A DNA stretch of 64,000 bases from Ascidiaceihabitans sp039975415 (GCF_039975415.1 NZ_JBDWHD010000005.1), one strand, 5' to 3'. Shown: positions 41,587 through 51,163, numbered from the stretch's first letter. Numbers and translations: made by a program. The notes: generated by a model not told the origin, from the letters alone.

Positions 41587-43512
41587 ATGCGCCATATCCT
41601 CCTTGCTTTGATGATGATGCTCGGCGGCACGCTGGCCGCATCCAGCCAGACCTTACAAACGATTTTGCAAACCCACGCCGAAGAAATCGCCAGCCCATCG
41701 CGTAATTCTGTCGGGGTGGCTTTGGATGATCTGGTCGCGTCCGGATTGCCGCAAGTCACTGAATTTTTGGAACAATGGACAAATAAAAATATCTGGCAGC
41801 GCAGTGATGGTGTGTTCTTCATTGCCAGTAAAGCCGACAAAGACCTGACGTTGACCGACATCGACACAGGTGCGCAAAGCACGGCACCCACCGAGAGTTT
41901 TACGCGCCTTAAGCCCAACGGTGGCGTGCGCCGCGTGATTGGCACGGCGCTTGTGCAATTTCAACTGTCCGACCCTGATCTGAACCGTCGCGAAACTGCC
42001 GTCGCGTCCATCGCGCGCCGCCCCGAAGCCGCGCAACTGGCGCCATTGATGGCGTCCATCGACGGTGAAACGGATGCGGCCCTAAAAACCCGCAAGATCC
42101 AACTGGCGGCCCTTTTGTCGGCACGGTTTGCGAAAACCCCGACGGACCGGATCGCAGCAATAGACGGGCTTGCCACGGACACATCAGTCGAAGCCCGCGC
42201 CGTGCTGAACCAAATTCTATCCACATCTTCTGGCGCCGCGTTGAGCGAACCAGATGGGAATATCGCCGCAATCCTTGACCCGATGGCTGAACCAGACGCA
42301 TTTTATGCAGCCTTGGTTGATGCGAGTCTTGCCCCGGCGCGCCAAACCGCTGCGGATATTCGGGGTGCCTTGGAGGCCAATATCGTTGCGGGACGTATCG
42401 GCGGGCTGCCGTTGGCGCGAATGGACGATCCTGATGTCCGTGTCGCGGCCTATGCCGCGTTGGCCGCAGACGGCACAGTGCCTGAACTGATCACCGAAGA
42501 TCTGCGTGATGCGACACTTTCTGCGTATGTTTTCTTTGCGCTTTACGACGAACCCAGTCGCGACATTACGCAGGCCGCCGAAAAGGCCCTTGCGTCCGTT
42601 GAAACCCGAGTGGCTGCCGCACAAACCGTCGATCTGACACTTGATGCCTTGTCGCTTGCGTCGATCTTTTTCCTTGCGGCCATTGGCCTTGCGATCACCT
42701 TTGGGGTGATGGGCGTGATCAACATGGCTCACGGCGAATTCATCATGATGGGCGCCTACACCGGCTATGTCGTACAGCTGTTCATCCCCAACTACACCGT
42801 GTCGATCATTGTCGCGCTGCCTTTGGCTTTTGCGGTGACTTTTGCGGCGGGTGTGGTGATGGAACGTCTGGTGATCAGGCGTCTGTATCATCGCCCGCTT
42901 GAAACGCTTTTGGCGACTTTCGGGATTTCCATAGCGCTGCAACAGATTGCCAAGAACGTCTTTGGCACCCAAGCACGGCCCCTGACATCCCCTGATTGGC
43001 TGGCGGGTGCATGGATCGTTAATGATGTGATCCAGATCAGTTTTATTCGCATTGCAATTTTTGGAATGGCGCTGATCTTTCTGGCGCTGATCATCTATAT
43101 CCTCAAACGCACGCGCTTGGGGCTTGAGGTTCGCGCCGTCACCCAAAACCCCGGCATGGCCTCGTCTATGGGGATCAACCCGAACCGGATCAATATGATG
43201 ACTTTCGGGCTTGGCTCTGGCATCGCGGGGATCGCGGGGGTGGCCATTGGGCTTTATGCCAAAGTTACCTCTGAAATGGGGTCCGACTATATTGTGCAAA
43301 GCTTTATGACTGTTGTTGTGGGCGGGGTTGGCAACGTCTGGGGGACCTTGGCGGGGGCTGCGATGATTGGCTTTGGCCAAAAGGGAATTGAATGGTTGAA
43401 CCCGTCCAACACCCTGGCTGCACAAACCTTTATGATCCTGTTTGTCATTCTGTTTATCCAATTTCGCCCCAAAGGCATCGTCGCCCTCAAGGGCCGCGCG
43501 GCAGGAGATTGA
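41587..43512 (+). CDS. urtB: Urea ABC transporter permease UrtB
   Basis: This 641-residue permease has a signal peptide (MRHILLALMMMLGGTLAASS), a periplasmic helical N-terminal domain of about 350 residues, and a LIV-type membrane half from about residue 355 (LSLASIFFLAAIGLAITFGVMGVINMAHGEF) with the INMAHGEFIMMGAY loop typical of UrtB and LivH. The long N-terminal extension, which seems built of alpha-helical repeats, is common in proteobacterial UrtB and may contact UrtA. I use the ATG at 41587; a GTG 36 bp earlier is in frame. It follows the partial terminator. Confidence 0.95.
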   Translation: MRHILLALMMMLGGTLAASSQTLQTILQTHAEEIASPSRNSVGVALDDLVASGLPQVTEFLEQWTNKNIWQRSDGVFFIASKADKDLTLTDIDTGAQSTAPTESFTRLKPNGGVRRVIGTALVQFQLSDPDLNRRETAVASIARRPEAAQLAPLMASIDGETDAALKTRKIQLAALLSARFAKTPTDRIAAIDGLATDTSVEARAVLNQILSTSSGAALSEPDGNIAAILDPMAEPDAFYAALVDASLAPARQTAADIRGALEANIVAGRIGGLPLARMDDPDVRVAAYAALAADGTVPELITEDLRDATLSAYVFFALYDEPSRDITQAAEKALASVETRVAAAQTVDLTLDALSLASIFFLAAIGLAITFGVMGVINMAHGEFIMMGAYTGYVVQLFIPNYTVSIIVALPLAFAVTFAAGVVMERLVIRRLYHRPLETLLATFGISIALQQIAKNVFGTQARPLTSPDWLAGAWIVNDVIQISFIRIAIFGMALIFLALIIYILKRTRLGLEVRAVTQNPGMASSMGINPNRINMMTFGLGSGIAGIAGVAIGLYAKVTSEMGSDYIVQSFMTVVVGGVGNVWGTLAGAAMIGFGQKGIEWLNPSNTLAAQTFMILFVILFIQFRPKGIVALKGRAAGD

Positions 43513-43514
43513 AG

Positions 43515-44690
43515 ATGGAGCGTTCATTTTTTGCAAAAAATCCATCGGTGCTGTGGTTCCTACTAGCGCTGTCTGTGTTCACCATCGCTATGACGATCCT
43601 AAGCGAGGCCTCAGGCACGGCCATAATCTCAACCTCCTTCCTCAAAACGCTCGGCAAAACATTGTGCTTGTGCCTTGTTGCAATCGCGATGGACGTTGTC
43701 TGGGGGTATTGCGGCATCCTGAGCCTTGGGCATTTCGCGTTCTTCGGGATTGGCGGTTACGCAATCGGCATGTGGCTGATGTATGCACGCACCGAAGAGA
43801 TTGTTGTGACTTCGCTTGAAAACGCGACGTTGCCGCCCACACCCGATGAGATCACCAACGCCATCGGCAGCCAAATATTCGGCGTTGTCGGCAGCTCTGA
43901 CTTTCCACTTATCTGGGCTTTTTCCCATTCGTTGACGTTGCAACTTTTGGCTGTGGTAATGGTGCCCGGTGCGCTTGCGCTGGTCTTCGGGTGGCTTGCG
44001 TTTCGCAGCCGTGTCACAGGCGTTTACCTGTCGATCCTGACCCAAGCGATGACCTTGGCGCTGTCGCTGTATTTTTTCCAGAACGACACGGGGTTGCGGG
44101 GCAACAACGGGTTGTCGGGGCTGCAAAACATCCCCGGACTAGAGGCGATATCACAAGCCACGGTGTCTTTGTGGTTCTTCTGGGCGTCGGCTGTTGCCTT
44201 GGGGGCGGGCTACGTTTTGTTTGCGTGGATCACCGCAGGCAAACTTGGATCGGTCATTCGCGCCATTCGTGATGACGAGGCGCGGGTGCGGTTTCTGGGG
44301 TATCACGTTGAAGGCTATAAGCTGTTTATATTCACAATCACGGCCATTGTTGCAGGCATCGCGGGGGCGCTCTATTATCCGCAAGCTGGCATCATCAACC
44401 CCGCTGAAATCGCGCCGATTGCGTCGATCTATTTGGCGGTTTGGGTTGCGATTGGTGGCCGTGGGCGATTGTACGGGGCGGTCATTGGGGCAGCGGTCGT
44501 GTCGCTGATGTCGTCTTGGTTCACAGGCGGCGGTGCACCCGACATCAATCTTGGGTTCTACGTCATCAACTGGACGGACTGGTGGCTGGTGTTGCTTGGC
44601 CTGACGTTTGTTGCCGTGACCTTGTTTTTCCCCAAAGGCATCGGCGGCCTGTTCGATCTTTTGCACAACCGCAAAGGAGACGGGGCATGA
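43515..44690 (+). CDS. urtC: Urea ABC transporter permease UrtC
   Basis: This 391-residue inner-membrane protein is UrtC, the LivM-type permease partner of UrtB. It has about ten helices and family-typical CGILSLGHFAFFGIGGYAIGM and GLSGLQNIPGL. RDDEARVRFLGYHVEGYKLF is the cytoplasmic loop that contacts the ATPases. The ATG at 43515 follows the urtB stop by 2 bp with GGAG upstream. It ends with an ATGA overlap onto urtD, so the permeases and ATPases are translated as a coupled set. Confidence 0.95.
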   Translation: MERSFFAKNPSVLWFLLALSVFTIAMTILSEASGTAIISTSFLKTLGKTLCLCLVAIAMDVVWGYCGILSLGHFAFFGIGGYAIGMWLMYARTEEIVVTSLENATLPPTPDEITNAIGSQIFGVVGSSDFPLIWAFSHSLTLQLLAVVMVPGALALVFGWLAFRSRVTGVYLSILTQAMTLALSLYFFQNDTGLRGNNGLSGLQNIPGLEAISQATVSLWFFWASAVALGAGYVLFAWITAGKLGSVIRAIRDDEARVRFLGYHVEGYKLFIFTITAIVAGIAGALYYPQAGIINPAEIAPIASIYLAVWVAIGGRGRLYGAVIGAAVVSLMSSWFTGGGAPDINLGFYVINWTDWWLVLLGLTFVAVTLFFPKGIGGLFDLLHNRKGDGA

Positions 44691-45427
44691 ACACCCTTCT
44701 CGAAGTGTCCGGCGTCAGCGTCAGCTTTGATGGCTTCAAAGCCATAAACAACCTGTCGATCCAGATCGGTGAGCCGGAATTGCGCGCCGTCATTGGCCCG
44801 AACGGGGCCGGCAAAACCACATTCATGGATATTCTGACAGGCAAGACAAAGCCCGATGAAGGACGTGTGATCTGGGGCGAAAAATCCGTGTCCCTTTTGG
44901 GGATGAACGAAAGCCAAATCGCGCAAGCGGGCATTGGGCGAAAATTCCAAAAACCCACAGTGTTTGAGGCGCAAACGGTGCGCGAAAACATCGTAATGGC
45001 GCTTAAAAACCCGCGCCGTCCGTTTGATCTGTTGTTCAAACGCGGGTCCGATGATGCAGAGGTGCGGGTGCGTGCGATCAGCGACGAGATCGGGTTGAGC
45101 GACGCATTGGATCACATGTCGGGCGCACTTAGCCATGGCCAGAAACAATGGCTAGAGATCGGGATGCTTCTGGCACAAGATCCACGACTGTTGTTGGTGG
45201 ATGAACCGGCCGCTGGCATGTCCCCGTCCGAGCGTGAACACACAACCGATCTGTTGGTCCGCGCGGCCAAAACCCGTGCTGTGGTGGTCGTTGAACATGA
45301 CATGGAATTTGTGCGCCGTCTGAATTGCAAGGTGACTGTCCTGCACCAAGGCGCGGTTTTGGCTGAAGGCAGCCTTGATCATGTCACCAAAAACCAAGAC
45401 GTCGTTGACGTGTATCTGGGACGCTAA
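44687..45427 (+). CDS. urtD: Urea ABC transporter ATPase UrtD
   Basis: This 246-residue ATPase is UrtD. It has Walker A GPNGAGKTTF (residues 36-45), the signature LSHGQKQWLEIGMLL and Walker B LLLVDEPAAGM, with the H-loop in VVVEHDMEFV. In this subunit the signature glycine loop is LSHGQ rather than LSGGQ, a known UrtD variant. GRKFQKPTVFEAQTVREN is the family-specific Q-loop segment. It overlaps urtC by 4 bp and precedes urtE by 3 bp. Confidence 0.94.
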   Translation: MNTLLEVSGVSVSFDGFKAINNLSIQIGEPELRAVIGPNGAGKTTFMDILTGKTKPDEGRVIWGEKSVSLLGMNESQIAQAGIGRKFQKPTVFEAQTVRENIVMALKNPRRPFDLLFKRGSDDAEVRVRAISDEIGLSDALDHMSGALSHGQKQWLEIGMLLAQDPRLLLVDEPAAGMSPSEREHTTDLLVRAAKTRAVVVVEHDMEFVRRLNCKVTVLHQGAVLAEGSLDHVTKNQDVVDVYLGR

Positions 45428-45430
45428 ATT

Positions 45431-46126
45431 ATGCTGAGCATTGAAAACCTGACCCTTAAATACGGCCAAAGCCAAATCCTGAACGGGGTTGGCCTCAGCG
45501 CGAAAGCGGGTGAAGTCACGGCTGTGATGGGCACAAACGGTGTTGGGAAAACGAGCCTATTGAAAGCAATTGCAGGCCGTCATCCTTATGCCTCGGGCAC
45601 AATGGTGCTGGATGGCAAACCCATAAGTCATTTGAACGCGTTTGATGCAGCCAAAGCGGGCATCGCTTATGTGCCACAGGGGCGTGAAGTCTTTCCGATG
45701 ATGACCGTGGTCGAAAACCTCCAGACGGGGTTTGCCTGTCTGGATAAAGCAGACCACGTGGTGCCCGACGACATCTATGACCTGTTTCCGGTGTTACACG
45801 AGATGGCCGACCGGCGGGGCGGTGATTTGTCTGGCGGTCAGCAGCAACAGCTTGCGATTGCGCGCGCGTTAATCACGCGGCCAAAGGTGTTGTTGTTGGA
45901 CGAGCCGACGGAAGGCATCCAGCCCAATATCATCCAGCAGATTGGCAATGTGATCCGTATCTTGTGCGAACAGGGTGATATGGCGATTGTTCTGGTCGAA
46001 CAGTTCTTTGATTTCGCGTTTGATCTGGGCGATGATTTCACGGTGATGAAGCGCGGCGAAGTTGCATTCAACCGGCGCAGCGACGCCCTTGATCGCGAGA
46101 CACTGTATGCGCAGGTCGCAGTTTAG
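45431..46126 (+). CDS. urtE: Urea ABC transporter ATPase UrtE
   Basis: This 231-residue ATPase is UrtE, the second nucleotide-binding subunit. It has Walker A GTNGVGKTSL, signature LSGGQQQQLAIARAL and Walker B VLLLDEPTEGI, with IAYVPQGREVFPMMTVVENLQTG as the LivF-type Q-loop. Its stop codon is only 2 bp from the stop codon of the convergent ureG gene. The window shows no terminator here. Confidence 0.94.
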   Translation: MLSIENLTLKYGQSQILNGVGLSAKAGEVTAVMGTNGVGKTSLLKAIAGRHPYASGTMVLDGKPISHLNAFDAAKAGIAYVPQGREVFPMMTVVENLQTGFACLDKADHVVPDDIYDLFPVLHEMADRRGGDLSGGQQQQLAIARALITRPKVLLLDEPTEGIQPNIIQQIGNVIRILCEQGDMAIVLVEQFFDFAFDLGDDFTVMKRGEVAFNRRSDALDRETLYAQVAV

Positions 46127-46128
46127 GT

Positions 46129-46761
46129 TTATTTCTGGGGCGCTGGGACGTCAAAACCGCCGATCTTTGACAGCAGGCTGACGACGTGGCCCGCACCGTT
46201 GCCGTTGCGCAAGCTGGTGAACACAAACGGCTTTTCACCGCGCATGCGCGCAGCGTCCCGTTCCATCACGTTAAGCGACGCGCCCACATGCGGGGCCAGA
46301 TCGGTTTTATTGATGACAAGGATGTCTGATTTGGTGATGGCAGGACCACCTTTACGGGGGATTTCCTCGCCAGCGGCGACGTCGATGACGTAGACCGTCA
46401 CATCGGCCAATTCGGGGCTGAAGGTCGCTGAAAGGTTGTCGCCACCGCTTTCGATCAACACGATTTCAACGTCCGGATGGCGTCTGCGCATTTCTGCAAT
46501 TGCCGCCAAATTGATAGAGGCGTCTTCGCGGATTGCCGTGTGGGGACACCCGCCGGTTTCCACGCCGATCACGCGATCTTGGGGCAGAATTTGCATGCGC
46601 ATCAACGCTTCTGCGTCTTCTTGAGTGTAGATGTCGTTGGTGATGACCCCGATAGAAAGGTCGGGATGCAGCAGCTTTGCCAGGGACGCTGTCAACGTCG
46701 TTTTGCCTGCACCAACAGGGCCGCCGATGCCGATCCGTAAGGGTCCGTTTGAAGATGCCAT
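46129..46761 (-). CDS. ureG: Urease accessory GTPase UreG
   Basis: This 210-residue SIMIBI-class GTPase delivers nickel to urease using GTP hydrolysis. It has the P-loop GGPVGAGKTTL (residues 13-23), the nickel-binding Cys-Pro-His in GGCPHTAIREDASINLAAI, the GG-DNL segment ESGGDNLSATFSPEL and the guanine specificity motif VINKTDLAP. It lies at the end of the ureDABCEFG operon, 11 bp after ureF. It converges on urtE with a 2-bp gap. Confidence 0.96.
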   Translation of the reverse strand: MASSNGPLRIGIGGPVGAGKTTLTASLAKLLHPDLSIGVITNDIYTQEDAEALMRMQILPQDRVIGVETGGCPHTAIREDASINLAAIAEMRRRHPDVEIVLIESGGDNLSATFSPELADVTVYVIDVAAGEEIPRKGGPAITKSDILVINKTDLAPHVGASLNVMERDAARMRGEKPFVFTSLRNGNGAGHVVSLLSKIGGFDVPAPQK

Positions 46762-46772
46762 GGGATGTCCTT

Positions 46773-47417
46773 TTAAGAGCGAAAAATGCGTGAATATTGG
46801 GTTTCATGGCGCATGGACACGATGTCGGACAGCCATGCGCAGCTGTGCAGGTCGTCCAGTGTCGCGCCAACGCAGTGTTTTGCTGTTGCCACGCAATGGG
46901 GCTTAAAGGTGGTTTGGACTTTTTGCCCATCGATCTGGCCCAGCGGAACCAGCCGCATTGCCGCAGCTATAAGGTTTCCTGTGAAGGCCTGAAGGTACAT
47001 CGCTGTGGCAAGTTCCGGATCAAGCCGCAGCGTAACCGCCGCCCGACCTACGGCGACAGGATAGCAAAGCTGGCCAAGGTCGATGTTCCAAACGGCCTGA
47101 ACCGTTTCGCAAAATGCCGCCCCCTGCAAATCGGTCTCGCGCAAGCGCTCGGCGGTTCCGGCAAAGGCGCGGGCCTGGGCGTCAATCATTGGGATCGCGC
47201 CATCGTTGCCCGCGTATGCGACGTTCAGCAAGACAGCGTCAGAGCGCGCAGCACCGAATTGAAGCAGGTCAAACACCCATGCTTCCAGTGTGGCTGCTGA
47301 TGTAATAACCCCGTCATTGATTGCTGTTTCCAACCCGTGTGAATAGGCAAAACTGCCGACCGGAAAGGCAGGAGATAACAGCTGCGAGAGGGTCAAAACG
47401 TCAGTGTTGGTGGTCAT
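46773..47417 (-). CDS. ureF: Urease accessory protein UreF
   Basis: This 214-residue all-helical protein is UreF, a chaperone that joins UreG to the urease apoprotein. LLSPAFPVGSFAYSHGLETAI at the N-terminus is the family hallmark. I start at the ATG at 47417, which gives MTTNTDVLTLSQ and overlaps the end of ureE by 17 bp. A much longer reading frame exists in the same frame but would cover the C-terminal half of ureE. The end KHCVGATLDDLHSCAWLSD is also typical of UreF. Confidence 0.9.
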   Translation of the reverse strand: MTTNTDVLTLSQLLSPAFPVGSFAYSHGLETAINDGVITSAATLEAWVFDLLQFGAARSDAVLLNVAYAGNDGAIPMIDAQARAFAGTAERLRETDLQGAAFCETVQAVWNIDLGQLCYPVAVGRAAVTLRLDPELATAMYLQAFTGNLIAAAMRLVPLGQIDGQKVQTTFKPHCVATAKHCVGATLDDLHSCAWLSDIVSMRHETQYSRIFRS

Positions 47418-47874
47418 GGGCGGTTGCACCGTGTTCATGGGAATGGGTTCGGCCATGACCGTAGGCGCCACCTTCTGGGGTGAACGGTTCTTGAACAGGG
47501 GTGACAACAGCACCAAGGTGTTCCAACATATGCCCAATGACCGGATCGTTCTGGATCAGCAGACGGTGCGCTTCGATCTGGCACGGGGTATGGCGGTTGC
47601 CAATGTGCCACGCCAGTTGCACCATATCGCCCGTCACCTGCAACAAAGGCTCTTGTGCTGCGACCACCTCAATCAGGCGGCCGTCGTCAAGTTCGAAGGC
47701 ATCGCCGTGATCCAGCGACGTGGTGTGCGCCAAATCAACCAAAAGCGTTTCACCATGATCGGTCGTGATGACTTTGCGCCGTAAAAAACGGTCGTCATAA
47801 GCCAGAACACATTGATTGAACGCGCCAGACCATGTGCCCGCTTTGCGGATAACCTGAGAGATATAATCAGCCAT
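47401..47874 (-). CDS. ureE: Urease accessory protein UreE
   Basis: This 157-residue nickel metallochaperone has the UreE N-terminal domain and ends in a His-rich tail (HGRTHSHEHGATAHDHQH), which binds nickel. GNRHTPCQIEAHRLLIQNDPVIGHMLEHLGA is the conserved metal-binding domain. Its TGA lies inside the ureF gene and its ATG overlaps the ureC TGA by one base (TGATG). This places it as a coupled step in the urease assembly operon. Confidence 0.94.
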   Translation of the reverse strand: MADYISQVIRKAGTWSGAFNQCVLAYDDRFLRRKVITTDHGETLLVDLAHTTSLDHGDAFELDDGRLIEVVAAQEPLLQVTGDMVQLAWHIGNRHTPCQIEAHRLLIQNDPVIGHMLEHLGAVVTPVQEPFTPEGGAYGHGRTHSHEHGATAHDHQH

Positions 47875-49613
47875 CAGAACAAGAAATACCGCTGGGCCAT
47901 TGGCAATTCTGATGCAGGTTCACAGGTCAGCAATTCGCCGTCCGCGCGGACCTCGTAGGTTTCGGGGTTTATTTCCATATGGGGTGTCGCGTTGTTCAAG
48001 ATCAAATCCGATTTTCCTATGTTGCGGGTGTTTTGCACCGCAACGGTTTGCTTGTTAAGGCCAAGCGTTTTCCCGATGTCATTGGCCTGCGCCGTCTCAG
48101 AGACAAAGCAAACGGCGGAGTGTTCAACGGACCGCCCAAACGCACCGAACATGGGCCGCGAGTAGACAGGTTGCGGTGTCGGGATCGACGCATTCGGGTC
48201 CCCCATTTGCGCGGATACAATCGTACCCGCCATCAAGACCATCTCGGGTTTGACCCCGAAAAACGCAGGGTTCCACAAGACAAGATCGGCGCGTTTCCCT
48301 TCGGCGATGCTGCCAATCTCGTGGCTGATGCCGTGGGCAATGGCCGGATTGATTGTGTATTTGGCAATATAGCGCCGCACGCGGAAATTGTCGTTTTCGC
48401 CGGTTTCCTCAGACAGCCGTCCGCGTTGTTTCTTCATCTTATCAGCGGTCTGCCATGTGCGGATCAAGACCTCGCCCACGCGGCCCATGGCCTGACTGTC
48501 GGATGCAATAATCGAAAAAGCGCCCATGTCGTGTAGGATGTCTTCGGCGGCAATGGTTTCACGCCTGATGCGGGATTCCGCAAAAGCCACATCTTCGGGG
48601 ATGGATTTATCAAGGTGATGGCAGACCATCAGCATATCGAGATGTTCTTCGAGGGTGTTGACCGTGTAAGGCCGGGTCGGGTTGGTAGAGGACGGTAAAA
48701 CGTGTTGTTCGCCACAAATTTTGATGATGTCCGGGGCATGTCCGCCGCCAGCGCCTTCAGTGTGAAAGGCATGGATCGTGCGGCCTTTCATGGCCGCCAC
48801 TGTGGTTTCCACAAAGCCCGATTCATTGAGGGTGTCGGTGTGGATCATCACCTGCACATCCATGTCGTCGGCCACCGATAGGCAGCAGTCGATCGCCGCA
48901 GGTGTCGTGCCCCAATCTTCGTGAAGTTTCAGCGCACAGGCCCCGCCGTTCACCATTTCCACCAAAGCGTCCGGCTGGCTGGCGTTGCCTTTGCCCGCAA
49001 ACGCAAGGTTCATCGGAAAGGCATCGGCAGCCTGCAACATGCGTCCGATGTGCCATGGGCCGGGGGTGCATGTGGTGGCCAAAGTGCCATGCGCGGGCCC
49101 CGTGCCACCGCCCAGCATCGTGGTCAGGCCAGAGTGCAGCGCGTCTTCGATCTGTTGCGGGCAAATAAAGTGGATATGGCTGTCAAATCCGCCTGCTGTC
49201 AGAATGCGCCCTTCACCAGCGATGGCTTCGGTTCCCGGTCCGATGATGATGTCGACGCCCGGCTGCGTATCGGGGTTCCCCGCCTTGCCAATCTTGTGGA
49301 TGCGCCCGTCTTTCAGCCCCACGTCTGCCTTGTAGATGCCGGAATGGTCCACGATCAGCGCATTGGTGATGACAGTATCAACTGCGCCTTGTGCACGCGT
49401 GGCTTGGGATTGTCCCATCCCGTCACGGATCACTTTCCCACCACCGAACTTGACCTCTTCGCCGTAGGTGCGACCGTTCACGCCATTGGCACGCTCTGAG
49501 GTCAAATCGCGTTCAACTTCGACAATCAAATCGGTGTCAGCAAGGCGCAGTTTGTCGCCGACGGTAGGTCCAAACATTGCAGCATAATCGGCGCGGCTGA
49601 TCGTTGTCGCCAT
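47874..49613 (-). CDS. ureC: Urease alpha subunit UreC
   Basis: This 579-residue protein is the catalytic subunit of nickel urease. It has GFDSHIHFICPQQ (nickel His residues), the carbamylated Lys in GACALKLHEDWGTTP (about residue 227), the mobile flap with active-site Cys-His MVCHHLDKSIPED, and ASDSQAMGRVGEV. It hydrolyses urea to ammonia and carbamate. The length agrees with other alpha subunits (~570). It overlaps the ureE start by one base and starts at the base that ends ureB. Confidence 0.97.
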   Translation of the reverse strand: MATTISRADYAAMFGPTVGDKLRLADTDLIVEVERDLTSERANGVNGRTYGEEVKFGGGKVIRDGMGQSQATRAQGAVDTVITNALIVDHSGIYKADVGLKDGRIHKIGKAGNPDTQPGVDIIIGPGTEAIAGEGRILTAGGFDSHIHFICPQQIEDALHSGLTTMLGGGTGPAHGTLATTCTPGPWHIGRMLQAADAFPMNLAFAGKGNASQPDALVEMVNGGACALKLHEDWGTTPAAIDCCLSVADDMDVQVMIHTDTLNESGFVETTVAAMKGRTIHAFHTEGAGGGHAPDIIKICGEQHVLPSSTNPTRPYTVNTLEEHLDMLMVCHHLDKSIPEDVAFAESRIRRETIAAEDILHDMGAFSIIASDSQAMGRVGEVLIRTWQTADKMKKQRGRLSEETGENDNFRVRRYIAKYTINPAIAHGISHEIGSIAEGKRADLVLWNPAFFGVKPEMVLMAGTIVSAQMGDPNASIPTPQPVYSRPMFGAFGRSVEHSAVCFVSETAQANDIGKTLGLNKQTVAVQNTRNIGKSDLILNNATPHMEINPETYEVRADGELLTCEPASELPMAQRYFLF

Positions 49614-49930
49614 CAGAGGTCTCCCATGACTTTGGTGTTGAAGCCAAAGATCCGGCGTGCGCCTGATATTTCGATCAGGTTCACTTCGCGCCGCTGTCCC
49701 GGCTCAAAACGCACAGCTGTTCCGGGCGCAATATCAAGGCGGCGGCCATAGGCGGCATCACGATCAAAATCCAAGGCGGCATTGCTTTCGGCAAAATGAT
49801 AGTGGCTTCCGATCTGAACCGGACGATCACCGGTGTTGGCAACCATCAAAGTAATTGCCTCGCGGCCTTCGTTCAGGATCAGGTCGCCATCGGCGGGGAA
49901 AAGTTCACCTGGAATGATTTTGGGGGACAT
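49613..49930 (-). CDS. ureB: Urease beta subunit UreB
   Basis: This 105-residue structural subunit of urease has the family-typical start IIPGELFPADGDLILNEG, GSHYHFAESNAALDFDR and GTAVRFEPGQRREVNLIEISG. It is a small beta-rich protein that packs between gamma and alpha subunits. Its stop shares bases with the ureC start, and it follows ureA after about 10 bp. A separate beta subunit, not fused to gamma, is the common proteobacterial arrangement. Confidence 0.96.
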   Translation of the reverse strand: MSPKIIPGELFPADGDLILNEGREAITLMVANTGDRPVQIGSHYHFAESNAALDFDRDAAYGRRLDIAPGTAVRFEPGQRREVNLIEISGARRIFGFNTKVMGDL

Positions 49931-49939
49931 CAGCGTCTC

Positions 49940-50242
49940 CTAACGGATTGGATTGTGAACAGTGACAAGCTTAGTGCCGTCTGGAAAAGTTGCTTCGACC
50001 TGCACGTCGTGGATCATCTCGGCGATGCCATCCATGCATTGGTCGCGGGTGATCACATGCGCACCGGATTCCATCATATCGGCCACTGACCGTCCGTCGC
50101 GGGCGCCTTCCACTACGGCATCGGTGATAAGCGCAATGACCTCGGGGTAGTTCAACTTTACCCCACGGGCCAAGCGCTTGCGGGCCACCTCTGCGGCCAT
50201 GGCAACCAGCAGTTTGTCTTTTTCACGCGGGGTCAGTTGCAT
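49940..50242 (-). CDS. ureA: Urease gamma subunit UreA
   Basis: This 100-residue protein is the gamma subunit (MQLTPREKDKLLVAMAAEVARKRLARGVKLNYPE), with the conserved GVHPTF-type region replaced by GAHVITRDQCMDGIAEMIHDVQVEATFPDG. It helps build the trimeric urease core. It starts 3 bp after the ureD stop, and ureB follows closely. All residues of the family core that I can check are present. Confidence 0.96.
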   Translation of the reverse strand: MQLTPREKDKLLVAMAAEVARKRLARGVKLNYPEVIALITDAVVEGARDGRSVADMMESGAHVITRDQCMDGIAEMIHDVQVEATFPDGTKLVTVHNPIR

Positions 50243-50245
50243 GGG

Positions 50246-51163
50246 TCAAAGTCTCCAGTTCTTGGGCACAGCGTTGTTGGTCATGAGGGTCAGAAGGGGC
50301 GTAAGAACCTTGCGCAATGCAAAGCTGTCCTGGGCAATCAAACGTATGACAAGGACATTGTCGGCCAACATACTTGCGCCGCCAAGCTGCGGCAGACGTG
50401 CGCGGCATCCAGACAGCAAATTCTTTGCGGCGGGATCGACTAGCACAAGACTTGCCATCGCCCGTGCGCCGCCAGCAATCGCACTGTGGGTGAGCCGCGT
50501 GGCAAGATCACCGTCCATCTGGACGCGATCAAGATAGATAGGGCAGCCGTCTGAGGTGATTGAAACACGGTCGCGGATGGCACCGGACCTGAGGGCCTCG
50601 CCAGATGCCTCGCGGCCAAAAACCAGCGGTTCCAGCATCAGGAATTTGGCGCTTGGATGCACGTCCACGTCCAGGCTGCGCTCCAGATTGCATCCCTCAA
50701 ACAGGATCGTCTCTTGGGGCAACCAAAAAAGTTGGGCGTCTTGCGCGACCGACAGATTGGTCTTCATGTGACCCGGCTCCGATCCAGTGGCGCGGTAGAT
50801 GCGTTCGGCAGCTTGGGTTGTGACGCTAATGCGTGCGTTTTGCCGGGCTGATATCGTTGTTGCAAACCTATCTCCGCCCGTAACGCCACCGGCTGTGTTG
50901 ATAATGACCGCTTCAAGGGTGCCATTTTGTGGGCGGGGAAAGATCGATCTGTAAGACCCTTCTTGGCGCAAATCCTTTAGGCGACTGACCTTCAAAAGAT
51001 CGGCACCGTCACGCGCACAGGTGGCACTTATCACGATGCGACCTCGCGCCCGTTGGAACGCTGGCGTCAGTGCGATGGGAAGCTGCTGTGTCACGTGTTT
51101 CTCATAGTGGTCCAGACCAAAAGCGTGAACGCGTTTCGCAAGCTGCGCAAGCGTAGCGGGCAC
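50246..51163 (-). CDS. ureD: Urease accessory protein UreD
   Basis: This 305-residue UreD (UreH) protein is the scaffold that binds apo-urease and recruits UreF and UreG for nickel insertion. Family segments are EGSYRSIFPRPQNGTLEAVIINTAGGVTGGDRFATTI, TTQAAERIYRA and LFWLPQETILFEGCNLERSLDV. It is the first gene of the ureDABCEFG operon, so the urease promoter should be in the ~200 bp before it, where I see no clear NtrC or sigma-54 site. Confidence 0.93.
   Translation of the reverse strand: MPATLAQLAKRVHAFGLDHYEKHVTQQLPIALTPAFQRARGRIVISATCARDGADLLKVSRLKDLRQEGSYRSIFPRPQNGTLEAVIINTAGGVTGGDRFATTISARQNARISVTTQAAERIYRATGSEPGHMKTNLSVAQDAQLFWLPQETILFEGCNLERSLDVDVHPSAKFLMLEPLVFGREASGEALRSGAIRDRVSITSDGCPIYLDRVQMDGDLATRLTHSAIAGGARAMASLVLVDPAAKNLLSGCRARLPQLGGASMLADNVLVIRLIAQDSFALRKVLTPLLTLMTNNAVPKNWRL

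Noticed and set aside
42217..43545. 442-codon open frame on the minus strand opposite urtB
   Set aside because: The predicted protein is rich in His, Arg and Asp without hydrophobic core or motifs; it is a mirror of the membrane helices of urtB.
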